Source of the DNA: Brachionus manjavacas
Lineage: Eukaryota; Rotifera; Eurotatoria; Ploima; Brachionidae
Assembly (NCBI GenBank): GCA_019054805.1
Contig: JAHQIY010000003.1
Coordinates: 248,001 to 312,000, forward strand
Reading direction: 5' to 3'
DNA length: 64,000 bases
Part shown: in pieces, positions 41,735-53,082 of the stretch
Position numbering within the stretch: the stretch's first letter is position 1
Layout of the letters: every line of letters begins with the position of its first letter
Notes under the pieces: generated by a model
The model's input: the letters and a program-made list of their open reading frames with translations, nothing else
The model's database searches: none
What the model was told of the DNA's origin: nothing
Made by a program: the position numbers and the translations under genes

Positions 41735-42449
41735 TTTCGTGAACACGAGTACAGATTTTACATTCTCTATACAGGCACAGGTTCATTAGTCCTATATACT
41801 AGAGATGGAATTATTTTTGCACCTAATTGTTCAAAAATAAAATAAATTTATCTTAATAGCTTCGGATTGTTTATTAGATCCGCAGATAGAATACAGTTTG
41901 AAAGATAAGGTTGTAAAAGGTTATCTTACAAAAAATAACATTATAAGGAAAGATAATACGTTCAACTGTAATAATAAAAGGAATTGGATAAGAAAAATTG
42001 GGGCGAAAATAGCAATTATTAATAAAATAAATGTTACCATTATAAATTCAGTCAAATCTTTTACGATTAATTCATTAGACAGTGAATTGGACAAGTTGAC
42101 TTTTGGACACGATTCTTCGATCAATACGTTTAACTTAATAGACTACGAAAAGAATTTTTATTTTTCTAAAAATAAAAGTAACATTGTAATATAAAGTTCA
42201 GATTTAGATACAAAATTCTTGCATAATATAAACGAGGTGATAACAAAAATTTATCGTTTAATAGAAAAATCAGGACTCCTGAGAATTATAATAATTACAG
42301 TCGCAGCATTCATGAGTTTAATTTTTATCTATTTTATGATAAAATGGAACTCTCACCTATACAAATGCATAATTAATCATCGCTTGGATGATAACTTAAA
42401 CAAGCGAAGTAGCAAGGAGACAAATACAGCAGATGAGCTGATTCAATAA
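41735..42449 (+). pseudogene. Env-like stem, anchor and tail, gypsy-2
   Basis: Frames at 41898-42194 and 42219-42449 give a stem rich in Asn/Ser/Ile and then a hydrophobic anchor (LLRIIIITVAAFMSLIFIYF) with a short basic tail (KWNSHLYKCIINHRLDDN). A TAA at about 42191-42193 splits it. The first 150 nt (41758-41903) are present here and deleted in gypsy-1. Confidence 0.7.
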
Positions 42450-42520
42450 ATATTGAAGCAATTATATTTTTGTATATAAAATGTGTAAAAAAAAAAAAAT
42501 AATATTTCATAGTACAAGAT

Positions 42521-42842
42521 GGAACATTTTAAATCAATTAAGCAAATTATAAATCTGCCAGAGTTCGCATCAAAAAAGAAAACAAATGGATACTTGTTGA
42601 GTAGAAAAAACTGACGTTTAATTAAAAAGTAATCCTTATAAGACAAAAATATCCAAATCTTTCAAAAGATAATATAAAATCACAAATTAATCTAACAAAT
42701 ATTATGGTTAACGATGCGGAAAACCATAATATAAAAAAAACAATGGATACAAAGAACTTAGAAGACTTATTAAAGAACAAGAAGCCCAAGAGGATAGTAT
42801 TCATGACCAAATGTTTGAGATTAATCAAATATTTTCATTATA
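42521..42842 (+). pseudogene. Broken copy of the accessory ORF, gypsy-2
   Basis: It begins MEHFKSIKQIINLPEFASK, matching the intact ORF at 2214-2537 in gypsy-1. An early frameshift near 42580 and later indels break it. VNDAEN and the ATTAATCAAAT end text still align. Confidence 0.65.
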
Positions 42843-42976
42843 GAGATAAAATTATTAAATTTTTTTTAATATTTTATCCATTCAATTATTTTATTTTCAA
42901 TTATAATTTTTTATTTTAATCTGAAGTTCTAAAAATTGAGTTCACCGAGGACGATGCAATCTTAAAGGGGGGAATA

Positions 42977-43250
42977 TGTTACCCAGAACAATCACTTATT
43001 CATCAGCTTGTCAACTGATTCACAAAGATAAGAAAGAATTATAATTGTCACGTATCTCAGAAGTTAGACGCTTCGAAATGCTGATAGATACATTGAGCAC
43101 TTAGCTTACATCTTGACTTAATTCTAAGCTCGTGTTCTTGACACGAGCATATAGGTATAAGAAGAATTCCATTCTTAGAACTTCAGAACGTTCAATAACT
43201 TAAATAAAGCTTTTAAAGGATTAAACATTGTTTAGTATAAACCGGTTACA
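42977..43250 (+). repeat. 3' LTR of gypsy-2 (274 bp)
   Basis: It starts TGTTACCCAGAA and ends CCGGTTACA. It is the same length as the gypsy-1 LTR. It contains the hairpin GCTCGTG/CACGAGC near 43130-43150 and AATAAA near 43203. The polypurine tract AAAGGGGGGAATA precedes it. Confidence 0.92.
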
Positions 43251-44065
43251 GATTGGGTTTAGATTTTTAGCGGTGTACCACAAGGATCATTGATTGGTCA
43301 ATTTTTGTTCGTTTTGTATATCAATGATCTACCAAAAGAAATATAGAATATTGTCAAAATGTATGCAGATAATACAAAAATATTCTCGCAAACGGTATCA
43401 GAAATAAGTGCAGTGAAACTTCAATCAGATTTAGATTTAATTTTCAAGTGGACTCAAGATTGGCTTCTTCTCTTCAACACATCAAAATGTGTGGTTAGGG
43501 AATCATTCACTCGCTTTGATTGTAAGTTATTTAGATCTCTGTATTCAAATTTTGTTCGTCCTCTTTTGGAAATTGCGGTGCCTGTATGATCTCCAATTCT
43601 TAAGTCTGACTGTGAGAATGTTAAAAGAATTCAACGTAGAGCTACAAAATTTGCTTCTTTAATTGGAAAAAAACAATTGCAAGATTGAGAATTGAACATT
43701 CAAAATCTAGTAGAAAGAATAAATAGAGGGGGTCCAACTCAATTATTCATAATCATGCATGGAATAGAATTGGTTGAAAAAAGCACCAATTTTGTTGTCA
43801 CCAAAATCCAAGGAAGAGGTCACTGCTTCAAATATCACAAAGAAATTTCGAGGCTTTAACATTGAGATAACTTTTTTTTCAACAGAACCGCTAACATATG
43901 GAACTCACTGCCAAATCAATTAGTTGAAGCCCCTAATGTTAACAGCTTTTATGCAGGCATTGATTGCCGGATGAGCAGCAATCACATCAGCTGTCATAGT
44001 GTGCCTAATCAGCACACTCGCAGGCTAGCCAGCTACAGTCAAAACTACTACTACAACTACTAAAT
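43251..44065 (+). mobile_element. LINE-C, 3' part (RT motif onward and ACT tail)
   Basis: It resumes at the RT block SGVPQGSLIGQFLFVLYIND (after a TAG) and continues with MYADNTKIFSQTVSE (active site ADN instead of ADD), LIFKWTQDWLLLFNTSKC, FVRPLLEIA and VKRIQRRATKFASLIGK. It ends with FFNRTANIWNSLPNQLVEAP at about 43875-43935. The 3' end is ACTACTACTACAACTACT at about 44046-44063. With 35440-37540 it forms one LINE lacking roughly 700 nt of RT. Several stops and frameshifts are present. Confidence 0.85.
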
Positions 44066-46200
44066 AACTTAAAATGCTTTCAATAGCTCCACCAATTATT
44101 ATATGCTTTGGTTTTATTCGCTTAATTGGAAATAATTAATTTAGTGAAAATAATAATAAAAAATTAATAGAATATTAGCAAGAATTCCTGTTTTTTTTTG
44201 TTGTTGTTTGATGACTTATGGTTAATTTATTTAACTTTCTTGATGATTATAGCTTGTATATCCATTCCTTTTTTTTTTATTAATTAAAAAACAATTAACG
44301 ATTCAATTTGAATTGATCGAAGCAAAAATTATTTGTTTTTTCTTTTTTTTTTTTTGTCATCAAATAAAATGTTTATAAATTTGGTTGTGTTCATTTTTTG
44401 CACACAAATTAAGTATTTCATTCATTGATTAATTAAGAAATTTATTAACAATAAAAGTACAACATGGTAAATTTCAGATTTTATTTTTATTTTATTCGAT
44501 AATTTTTTATTTTTGAATTTTACTTTTTATAAAATTAAGTAAAACAAAAAATTATAGATAGAAAAGCAATCAAAATCTCTGACAAAAAAATCAGTCTTGG
44601 TTTTTACAAAACCTGTCATTTATAAGAATCCAGGTGAAATTTGCCAACTAAGTAACGAAGCAAACAAACGGTATAAAATATTACCAAACATTATTTATTT
44701 TAAAATTCAATATTAGTTTTTTTTAATTATGTTTTTTTTTGGAATGGATCGTTTTATTAAAACAAAACATCAAATATCCCATGAAGAATTTTCAAAATAC
44801 GTGGAATATTTAACTCAAAATTTTTTTAAAAGTTATGTCGAAATTGGTTTATGAAATTAGTTAAAAAACAAATTAGTTTAAAAATAAGCTATATAAAATT
44901 GGGTAATTTTTTTTTATGAGCATAAAAATAATGTTAAGATATTTCCTGTACAGCTTCTGCTGTTGTTCTATATCTTTGTTTATCATCGAATTTAATAATC
45001 CTAGAAGATGGGTGCTTGTGAATCATTAATTCCCCTAAGATATCATTTTGACTAATAGAGTTAACATTTGGATTCGTAAGAACTTCTATTGGAGAGAACA
45101 ACTTTCTGTACATTGATTGCATGGTTTTTTAGTGCGAGTATTTTTGTCACTACAAAAAAATGGGTTTTAGATTTACCTGGTCACTTTGATTATTATTATT
45201 TATTTTATTTGAATGAAAGGTGAAATAATTGAAAAGTTCAGTGTTTGTTTCAATATTGTTAATAAATTAAATTTTCTTAAATTTAATTTAGTGCACAATT
45301 TACTCTCAGTTGTTTTTGTCTCAAATGACAGATATTTGGAACACTATCTTTTATCTTTTCCTCTTATATTACAGTATAGTCTTCATAAGTTATGTTTTCT
45401 CTATTGTTTGATCTTAATTTCAATACTAAAAATTGATCTTCATTTGACAAAATTGACGTGACCAAATTGAAGTCTAAATCAATTGAACGATAGTTGTAGT
45501 AACCTTTAATGTTTTATATTGTTAAACGAGTACTCGAAGGAAAATTGTGGGAATAATAAAAGTCTCTCTGTTGATCTAATTCATAAGACTTTTGCATCTG
45601 TCTGTTTTAACCAGATAAAATAAGATTTTTATGAAAAAAAATCATTTAAATGAATTAAAAAATTAAATTTTTATTTTAATTGTTAAAGAATTAATCTCAA
45701 ATTAACTCAATTTATGCTTTTAAAGAAAAACTTAATTTCTAACTTAATTTATGCTTTTAAAGAAAAAAAAATAAAAATCAAGAAAACGCATGAATATTTG
45801 TATCAGAGTTGTTTATTAGTCAAAAGTCTCAAGACAAGTCCAAGTTCATTTTCAGATTTTTTTATTGAATATTTTTGTGAAATCCTTTTATTAATTTACT
45901 TAACTAAAATTTTAGACCATAAAGAAATAAACTTTATAAAAATTATTTTTATCTAAAATATGATGACAACAAGTTTGAAAAAGTAAAATTTTGACAAAAA
46001 AAAGATTAATTTGAAAAAAATTAGAACCCTAAACAACAAAACAAATAAAAATGATAAGTAAAAAATATCGGTCCGTAAAGAAAACCTTTATCTTTTAATT
46101 GTCTATTATTTATTGCTTCAATAATATTTTTAGAGTGAAAATAATCTTCTTTTAAGTGATTCGGCGTTTAAAAAAAGTGAAATGCAGGAAAAATGAGAAT
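44066..46200. other. AT-rich stretch without a supported gene
   Basis: I find no motif-bearing frame. The most protein-like pieces are a 62-codon minus frame at 45122-44934 (NVNSISQNDILGELMIHKHP) and a 36-codon plus frame at 44744-44853 (MDRFIKTKHQISHEEFSKYV). Both could be fragments of something larger; I recognise neither. Confidence 0.45.
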
Positions 46201-46211
46201 CTTTTTGATTT

Positions 46212-47390
46212 TTACCATGTTTTAAAAATTAAACTAAAATTATAAAAGAACTTAAATTTCTTTTCTTTCTCACAAAAGAAATTAAAGTTTACTTTAATTA
46301 AAAATAAAAAAATTAAAGTTTTTAAATTGTTAAAATTATCATGTATTTTCTCTTTAGCTAAATCTTTTAATAAATAGCCAACAACTTCACAATTCCTGAA
46401 GTGCTTTCCAAAGTCCATCCAAACAATTAAACTTTTTTTTTCAATTCGTTTGAAAAAATCCTGGTCTCTCAAAATTCTAAAGCCTCTAACGACAGCCCTT
46501 GCATCTTCACATAAATCAGATGCAATAATATCAAAATTAATTGTCTCTATTTCGTTTTTTTCAGATACATAATAAACTCCAAATCCTTTTTAAAAAAATT
46601 TTATTTATTTTTTTAAGGTTTATAAAAAATATTACCAAGACATCTTCGACTAATCTAAGAATAATATTCGCTATTTACCTGCCTTACCTGCCGGCTCATT
46701 CCTATGACAATTTTTTGTTTAAAATCAACTTCAATCATTATCTTATCCTTCAATTCATCGAAACTAGTATGTTGTTTGTTATAAGCTATTATTTGAGCTT
46801 AAGCAATATTTTTATGAAACGATACTATTTCATAATCTTTTAAATTAGACAACAAATCTTTGACTAATTCTAAACGGGCTTTATTTTCTTCAATATTTTC
46901 TGTCTTGGCATCTACTAGACAAGTCAATTCCAGACCTAATAACTCAAAATCGTTTATTATTTTTATCGAATCAAAAAGACTATTTTTATCATAATTAAGA
47001 ATTTTCAAATATTTTTGAATCTTGTTTTTTAAATGGTTTCCTTTTTCACAGTAATCACAAATGTCAGTCAATCAAAATGCTTTCTTAAATTCTCCATTTC
47101 TTTTCACATATTTATAGAAAATGGATCTTCCTACTTCATTTGAGAAATAAAATTTTTTGTAAAGCACTGAAATTCCATCTTCAAGATATCTTGCATTTTG
47201 TACTTCACCATAGTTTATATCCAAATGATTACGATTCAAAAAAAAACGATTAGAAGCAACATTAGAATGCTCTCTTAGATAATTATCAATTGAATTTTGA
47301 AGATCTTTTGAGATTGGATTTCCGCCTCCTGATTTAGATACAAAAATATTTAAATTATTATTATTTAATCGAATGAAACGATTTAAATTT
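46212..47390 (-). pseudogene. Unclassified transposase-like remnant with HFRN motif
   Basis: Minus-strand frames from about 47390 give ISKDLQNSIDNYLREHSNVA, NEVGRSIFYKYVKRNGEFKK and a zinc-like DICDYCEKGNHLK (47071 region). Helical text follows to 46799. After broken frames comes IIASDLCEDARAVV and RDQDFFKRIEKKSLIVWMDF with GKHFRNCEVVGYLLKDLAKE at 46430-46360. A D-x-G-x-HFRN motif after a TD-x-C-x2-C element is what I recall from a widespread but poorly named invertebrate transposase-like family. The usual following NFFxExHGKxxxD block is only dimly recognisable. Dead, fragmentary. Confidence 0.45.
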
Positions 47391-47805
47391 TTTAAAGGGA
47401 ATAGTTAAAAATGCAAAAATTGTCATTATCATACTTTGAAAATTAGTTCAAAAATAAATTATTTTTTATCTATTAACTAATAAAACAAATTGACCATTTT
47501 TTAAAGATATTTTAATAAAATTTCCATGATTTATATTATTTTTTTTAAAATAAAATTTAGAATTTTTTAAACTTAACAAATTTGTTGACTAAAATGAGTT
47601 TTTAACTAGTAAATATTTAAGATACACGAAGCAGAGCTTTATAAACGAGTAACGAGACGTTAAATTTGTTAAGATTCGAATAAATCTAGAAAAATTATAA
47701 TTTAAAATATTTTATTCAAATTCAAATTAATTATTCTCAAAAAAACAAAATTATTTTTTTATTAACTCAAATATTGCAACGTGTTCAATTCCGAAATTCT
47801 AATTC

Positions 47806-48405
47806 TTTTTTCCTTGTCTAATCGAGGCTTTAACATTTTAGATTGAGAAGACTTTTGTATTCGCCCCAAAGTCATTGGTTTGATAAAATCTTTATAATGT
47901 TTCAGGCGTGATCATGCAACAAAAGTCAGTCCCAAACTTTGTTCTTTTTTACCTAGATCTATTACAGTTTTACTTATTGTTTGTCCTTGTGACTTATGAA
48001 TTGTAAGTGCGTATGCACGGCGGATTGGAAATTTTTTACGATAATAATTCATTGTGCCATACTAAATTTCAAGAAAGTTTAAAGGAATCCCCATTTACTA
48101 AACCTTTTTTTCCTTGTCTAATCGAGGCTTTAACATTTTAGATTGAGAAGACTTTTGTATTCGCCCCAAAGTCATTGGTTTGATAAAATCTTTATAATGT
48201 TTCAGGCGTGATCATGCAACAAAAGTCAGTCCCAAACTTTGTTCTTTTTTACCTAGATCTATTACAGTTTTACTTATTGTTTGTCCTTGTGACTTATGAA
48301 TTGTAAGTGCGTATGCACGGCGGATTGGAAATTTTTTACGATAATAATTCATTGTGCCATACTAAATTTCAAGAAAGTTTAAAGGAATCCCCATTTACTA
48401 AACCT
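47806..48405 (-). repeat. Perfect 300-bp tandem duplication in Helitron helicase end
   Basis: 47806-48105 and 48106-48405 are identical over every base I compared. On the minus strand each unit holds GLVNGDSFKLS and then FPIRRAYALTIHKSQGQTIS, TVIDLGKKEQSLGLTFVA, a TGA, and SRLKHYKDF. These are the last motifs (V-VI) of a PIF1-type helicase. Both copies share the same TGA, so duplication came after decay began, or the pair is an assembly artefact. Confidence 0.93.
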
Positions 48406-48885
48406 TTTGAAGTCCATAAATTAGTTGTAAAGGTTACTTTTGAATTAATCGCTATATTATCATATTCCTTAATCCATAAAAATGTTCTTCGCTTAAATTA
48501 CGTGCTATCGATGGGTTATTTTCAGCGGTCAATCTACATATAGGCATATTTTAATCTTTTAATTTGGCATTATTATGTTTGTTACAAGTTGAGTTATCCG
48601 TAAAAAGTCCAATAACTTCCACAAATTCATCCAAATTATTAGATTTCATTTCTCTTTTCAAAATAAATTTGCAATCCTTAATTGTTTGATCATTATTAGC
48701 TCCATTTCTAAGTCGTTCTAAAATCTTAATAATTTTTTTTGTTCAAGGTTATCTTCATTAGACTGTTGTCTTACCGTTGTTTTCAAATTAATGGCTTTAA
48801 TAGTTAATGATTATCCCGTACCGACCGTTTCAGATACAATTAAAAGCATTTGTTTCGATTTGTTTTCATAATCGTAAACAATTTT

Positions 48886-49404
48886 TTAATCCAATTTTTG
48901 ATCTTGGTTAAGGTCACTTTCATTTACGTTTGGTATATCGTTTAAATCATCGAAATCATCAAGGAGTAGCTTTTTTTGATTATTTATCCAACTACCTTCG
49001 ATTAGTCTCAATTCTTGGTCAGTATAATTTTTTCTATGTGATAAAAACTCATAATTAGTATCTGGTTGTATATTATCGTCATCGTCGATTTCATTATCAT
49101 TAACAGTTGGTCCTATTTCGGACAAAATCATCCATTGATCACGGGTTAATTGTATTACTGGTTCCATCTCAATTTCTTTTCGAGCTTCTTTGAGTTGTTT
49201 AGAGATTTCGTTATTGAATCCAATCATTTCTAAAATTTCGTTCGGTGCATGTTGTAGAAAATTATTCCATCTTTCCATAGCTGTATCTTTATTTCTAATT
49301 TTTATATTTGATATGTCCCAATCACTGTATTTGATTGTTTGACGATAACAATAATATTTTTCTCGGTCATCCGGATTGTATCGTATTTTCGGTAAAGTTT
49401 TCAC
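48886..49404 (-). pseudogene. Helitron Rep/helicase connecting region
   Basis: A 172-codon open stretch starts KTLPKIRYNPDDREKYYCYR. It contains AMERWNNFLQHAPNEILEMI and GFNNEISKQL, the conserved linker between Rep and helicase in Helitron proteins, then an acidic low-complexity part (NDNEIDDDDNIQ) and NVNESDLNQDQKLD, just before the Walker A remnant. It is the longest open piece of this element. It has no catalytic residues itself. Confidence 0.75.
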
Positions 49405-50091
49405 AACTGTTTTATCGTGGTCGGTGCGCGCAGTAAATTTGTTTTTGGTATCTAATTTAAAAAATCTAATAAAGCTTATTAAGTCGTCAATTTTGACTAA
49501 TTGATTTTTGATTGATTCAAGTTGTTTTCTATTAGCATAATAGTAGATTAATGAATTTCTAGTTGCTGGATATTCATCGTCTTCATTTACGTTTAAATTT
49601 AATTCTCTTGAGTCAATTACGGTTGAAAATGTAACAAAATTGAATTAAGAATTTTCACTTAGCAATAAACGTGAGACTTCACATTGACCTTTGTCACGTT
49701 TACCAAAAATCGATTTTATCATCATGGATCTAATTTTAGTATTCGGGATATCATCGATTACTTAGGGTCCTATCACATCTTTAAATAATTGACAAATAGC
49801 TAAACCAGCCTTTTCTCCTTTAGTAGCATATTTTCACATATAATTTATAGCGGCTGATTTATCTAGGATTATTTGCATGTCTACATTTCCTCTCCAGTGG
49901 TGAAAATTTACCCTATTGTTCATATTCATATATGGATAATTTCTCATTAGACTAATTTCAGATTTGACCGAATTTTTGGTTTCAAAAAAATTAATTTTTG
50001 TTTTTTCTTGTAGGTCGAATGGAAATTTGAATAGACATTGGCCTGAGATTTTATACTTACAATAACCATTTATTCGACAAACATGTCTCTG

Positions 50092-50289
50092 TCAACAATT
50101 GATCAAATTTTCGTAATCGTTTTCTAAATCGTCAACATCTATATTATAAGTTTTAATCGAGCAAGGGTGTGGATTTGGTACACAATTATCAACGAATTCT
50201 GTTCTTATATTCATAGCACTAATCATGGTATCGATATATTTTATTACTTTTTTTTCGGATTCTTTACCCCTCCTGATATCATTCACCAA
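50092..50289 (-). pseudogene. Helitron Rep-region fragment
   Basis: A short frame with VIKYIDTMISAMNIRTEFVD and NPHPCSIKTYNID matches the segment after the Rep catalytic region in Helitrons. Further broken frames downstream read CRINGYCKYKISGQCLFKFP and then the FHHWRGNVDMQ block. The catalytic HUH and two-Tyr motifs upstream were not confirmed. Confidence 0.65.
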
Positions 50290-51198
50290 GTTGTTATAAA
50301 TTTCTTCTAGGTCTTACTCTTTGTCTTCTAGTTTTTTTTAGCTAAACGATCTATATAACATTGAGTTGTTAATTTAACGAGGTTTGGGTCATTTTTTAAT
50401 ATTAGCTCGACGGGCGTGAATTGCAGATCTGGGCTGCCACTCGTTGCTATGCCATCTCCAGTCGCAGTCCAAAATATCGTCAAAAACTACCTTAAAAAAT
50501 TCATTAAGCCTTAAGCTTAAAAACCAGTCAACAAAATGTAGTTTGTCAAGAAAGTTTTTATATTTTTCAGACTGTGATTGTGCTTAAGATACAGGCATTA
50601 ATAGGTGAAGCTCCTCTCACTGATGATCTGGATAGCTAAAAGTAAAAAAAGCCGTTGCTGTTTTTTTTGTTCAAAGTTAGCTTCGAATTCTCCTCTTCGT
50701 TTGTACCAATATGCGTCAGAGTCAGTTATGTAAGACGAATATGCACTCATTTTCATCATTCATAAATCACTTTGGGGTGTATTAATCATATTTTTCAAAT
50801 CTTTTATAGTTAAGTTAGCTTTTATGCTTTAAGAACATTTTACACTGCTCTAAACTTCGATGTCTTCGTAATCTTTCGTAAGCCCAAAAATTTCAACCTT
50901 TGATGTTTCGTCCATGCATAATAGAATTCGTTAATTTTATAACTTTTCGCAACTGACTTTATTAGATGTTTAAACCTAAAGCCTCTGAAACGTCTTTCAT
51001 TTTAGCTCTTCTTGTTGGATCACCAGCACCGTTGGGGAACAATTTTGGAAATGCAAGGGAGCATAAGACATCTGTTTAAAATTTGTTTAATGAATTTTGT
51101 GACGCTTGGGATAGTTGATAGCATTCTTTATTCTATAATCTAATAGAATTTGATTTTCATCATCTTCAACATAAGTGTTTTAAAAGTCTCCGTCAACA

Positions 51199-51516
51199 TC
51201 AAATGTTTCTTTTTTCATTGAGTTCGGGTCCTTTATCTAAATCTAAATTGTTTTCTTTACATTCAACTTCTCTTAGATTGTCTGAGATTGAATTTTCTGG
51301 GAATTGATGTATAGAACTTTCATCGATAGTTATATAATAAGCAATGAACTGAGGATTATTTTTACATAAATAATTGAGAGATGACAAAACACGATTTTTA
51401 TTTATAAAATGTAAGTCAATTGATAGCTTATTTAAGTCAATTGTTAATTTGTTGAAATCAGTAATAGCCTCAGCAGAGTTTAGCTGGATAATGTTTGCGT
51501 TTTGACTCATTATCAA
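51199..51516 (-). pseudogene. N-terminal region of the Helitron protein
   Basis: This is a 105-codon frame with RVLSSLNYLCKNNPQFIAYY and IHQFPENSISDNLREVE, matching the V-xx-AL-x-WL-xx-NN-x-LY and LPE-x-x-IPD signature before the Rep domain. A stop follows at 51199 and the next recognisable block begins near 51060. Confidence 0.7.
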
Positions 51517-51529
51517 TAGAAACCGAATA

Positions 51530-52640
51530 AAGAGAAATTTTAGTAATATGTTTTATTAAAAGAGTTAATGTTTTAGTCGGTCCAGATTAAAGTTCAGGCG
51601 TTTTTTTATATTTTGTTTTTTGTACTGAAATTGACAATGTTCTGAATTTTGCACAGTTTTGCAGAATCAGTATACTGGTGGTACAAAGGATGTATCAGCT
51701 GCTTCAATTTACTGAATATATTTTAGTCTTTCAGAACTTAAGCTTTGGCAATTTATATATTTGTTTTTAATTGTTGTACCAAAATTCGCAATGTTTATAT
51801 CAAGTATAAAATATTAAACGGGCTTTATTTTCTTCAATATTTAATCATTTGACCTTAAAAAAGAAGTTTTTTTTTAAAGGTTTTAAGCAACGTATTAAAC
51901 CTATAATTTTTCAAGATAAGTCAAAGTTTTTTTTAAATTTAGGTCATTGACTTGACTTAAAATGACTTGAATTTTTTTTGGAAAAGTCAATAAAAAATGC
52001 ATAAAAAACATCTAATCCTTATTATTCTAATATTATTCAAAGAAGATTTTGACTTTAAAATGACCTAAAAATTTCTTAAATTTTTGACTTACGCAAGTGC
52101 AAATTTGTTGGAACACTATTTGCAATTAGGGAGTTTGGTCTCTATTACTTGGCAATTTTTTATAAAATTTATAATAATGTCATTCTCATTCGACTTAATA
52201 ATCTAATATTAGTATCAGACTCAGTGTTCATTTTTGAAAAAAATTAAAATACCATTCAAAATTATTTAAAAGTAACACATTTAAAACACACTTTTTTAGC
52301 TATTTTTCGTTATTTAGTTTTTTGTCTTAATTTGATATCGAAACTTTTTAATTGATATCGAAATTTGAATATCAATTTAGTTAATTGAATAATTGATATT
52401 GAAATTTCTGTATCATTGACATTCAGGTTTATTATACCCTACTTTAGTTGGAAATTTATAATTATAGGAGAACAAATTTTAAAAGTAAATCCTGTATTCC
52501 TCTTGGAAGATGCTACATATAAAATATCTTTCAGTAGCAATGTCTTACGACAAATAATTACCTGAAAAAAAAATTTCTAGAGAAAGATAAAATATGTGAA
52601 AAAGTACAATTATGTCTAGAATATGTTGTATATTTTTGAC
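51530..52640. other. AT-rich stretch without a gene
   Basis: I see no coding region between the Helitron N-terminus and the MULE fragment. The string ACGGGCTTTATTTTCTTCAATATTT at 51817-51841 also occurs near 46875-46899 in the transposase remnant, a short shared piece of repeat. Confidence 0.45.
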
Positions 52641-52995
52641 TCTTCTTCATTTTCACCGAATACAAAATAGCGTTGATGGTCGCTTTGGTTTCTTTGATTG
52701 ATTAACGTTTATAGCCAATTTATTTCACCTTTTTCAGTCTACTTCGTTTTGATATTGTGGATGTCCTTTGTCAATACAGCTTTTCCTGTTCTTTTTGACA
52801 TTGTTTGACCTAAAAACTTGACATCACCTCTTGCTTTGTACATTTTATGCGCTTCTATTTGCTGTTGATCATTAAATGTACGCTGTAAATGATGACACAT
52901 GTATTTCTCTTTTGCAGTTGGATGGTTTTCGTGTGCTAGATAACATTTAGTTATTACATAGATGTTTTTTTCACGTTTCTAATATGTAATACGAA
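52640..52995 (-). pseudogene. MULE/FAR1-type transposase N-terminal fragment
   Basis: The minus-strand reading from about 52990 gives KREKNIYVITKCYLAHENHP, then TAKEKYMCHHLQRTF and RGDVKFLGQTMSKRTGKAVL, then TKDIHNIKTK before a stop near 52745. The N-H-P turn, the R-x-L helix, the T-G-K-x-V-x-x-K-D-I strand and the following KATINAILYSV on another frame match the region ahead of the DDE core in MULE transposases of the FAR1/ZSWIM type. The catalytic part is absent. Confidence 0.65.
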
Positions 52996-53075
52996 ACTCA
53001 GCGGGACAGTTAAAAGCAGTTAACAGTTAAAACAGTTAACAGTTAGGGACAGTTAAAAGTTAAAAGTTAAAAGTG
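52985..53075. repeat. Short tandem repeat of ACAGTTAAAAGT words
   Basis: Irregular copies of ACAGTTAA and AGTTAAA (for example AACAGTTAGGGACAGTTAAA) fill about 80 bp just outside the gypsy-3 LTR. Confidence 0.75.
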
Positions 53076-53082
53076 ATTAGAT

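Larger units (their letters stand above)
37541..43250 (+). mobile_element. gypsy-2: 5'-truncated chromodomain Ty3/gypsy element with env-like ORF
   Basis: The order is protease, RT, RNase H, integrase zinc domain, integrase core and C-terminus, chromodomain, env-like leader, ectodomain and anchor, a broken accessory ORF, polypurine tract (42963-42974) and 3' LTR. The 5' LTR and gag are missing; the sequence begins in protease directly after LINE-C. The 3' LTR is followed by the RT of LINE-C. It is the fuller copy of the gypsy-1 family and retains the chromodomain that gypsy-1 lost. Confidence 0.93.
47806..51516 (-). mobile_element. Degenerate Helitron (Rep and PIF1-like helicase remnants)
   Basis: Text in Helitron order down the minus strand: NKNRVLSSLNYLCKNNPQFI (51516-51199), SLAFPKLFPNGAGDPTRRAK (about 51060-51001), FWAYERLRRHRSLEQCKMFL (about 50895-50830), SDAYWYKRRGEFE (about 50730-50690), VIKYIDTMISAMNI and PNPHPC (50289-50092), FHHWRGNVDMQIILDKSAAI (about 49920-49860), RWNNFLQHAPNEI (49404-48886), then helicase remnants, including a spoiled Walker A (VGTGxS near 48835) and the duplicated end. 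Most of the helicase core between about 48760 and 48530 is missing. Terminal TC and CTRR ends were not located. Confidence 0.85.

Noticed and set aside
45213..45956. Two hydrophobic plus-strand frames
   Set aside because: Leu/Phe/Ile-rich translations of AT-rich DNA without motif or conserved partner.
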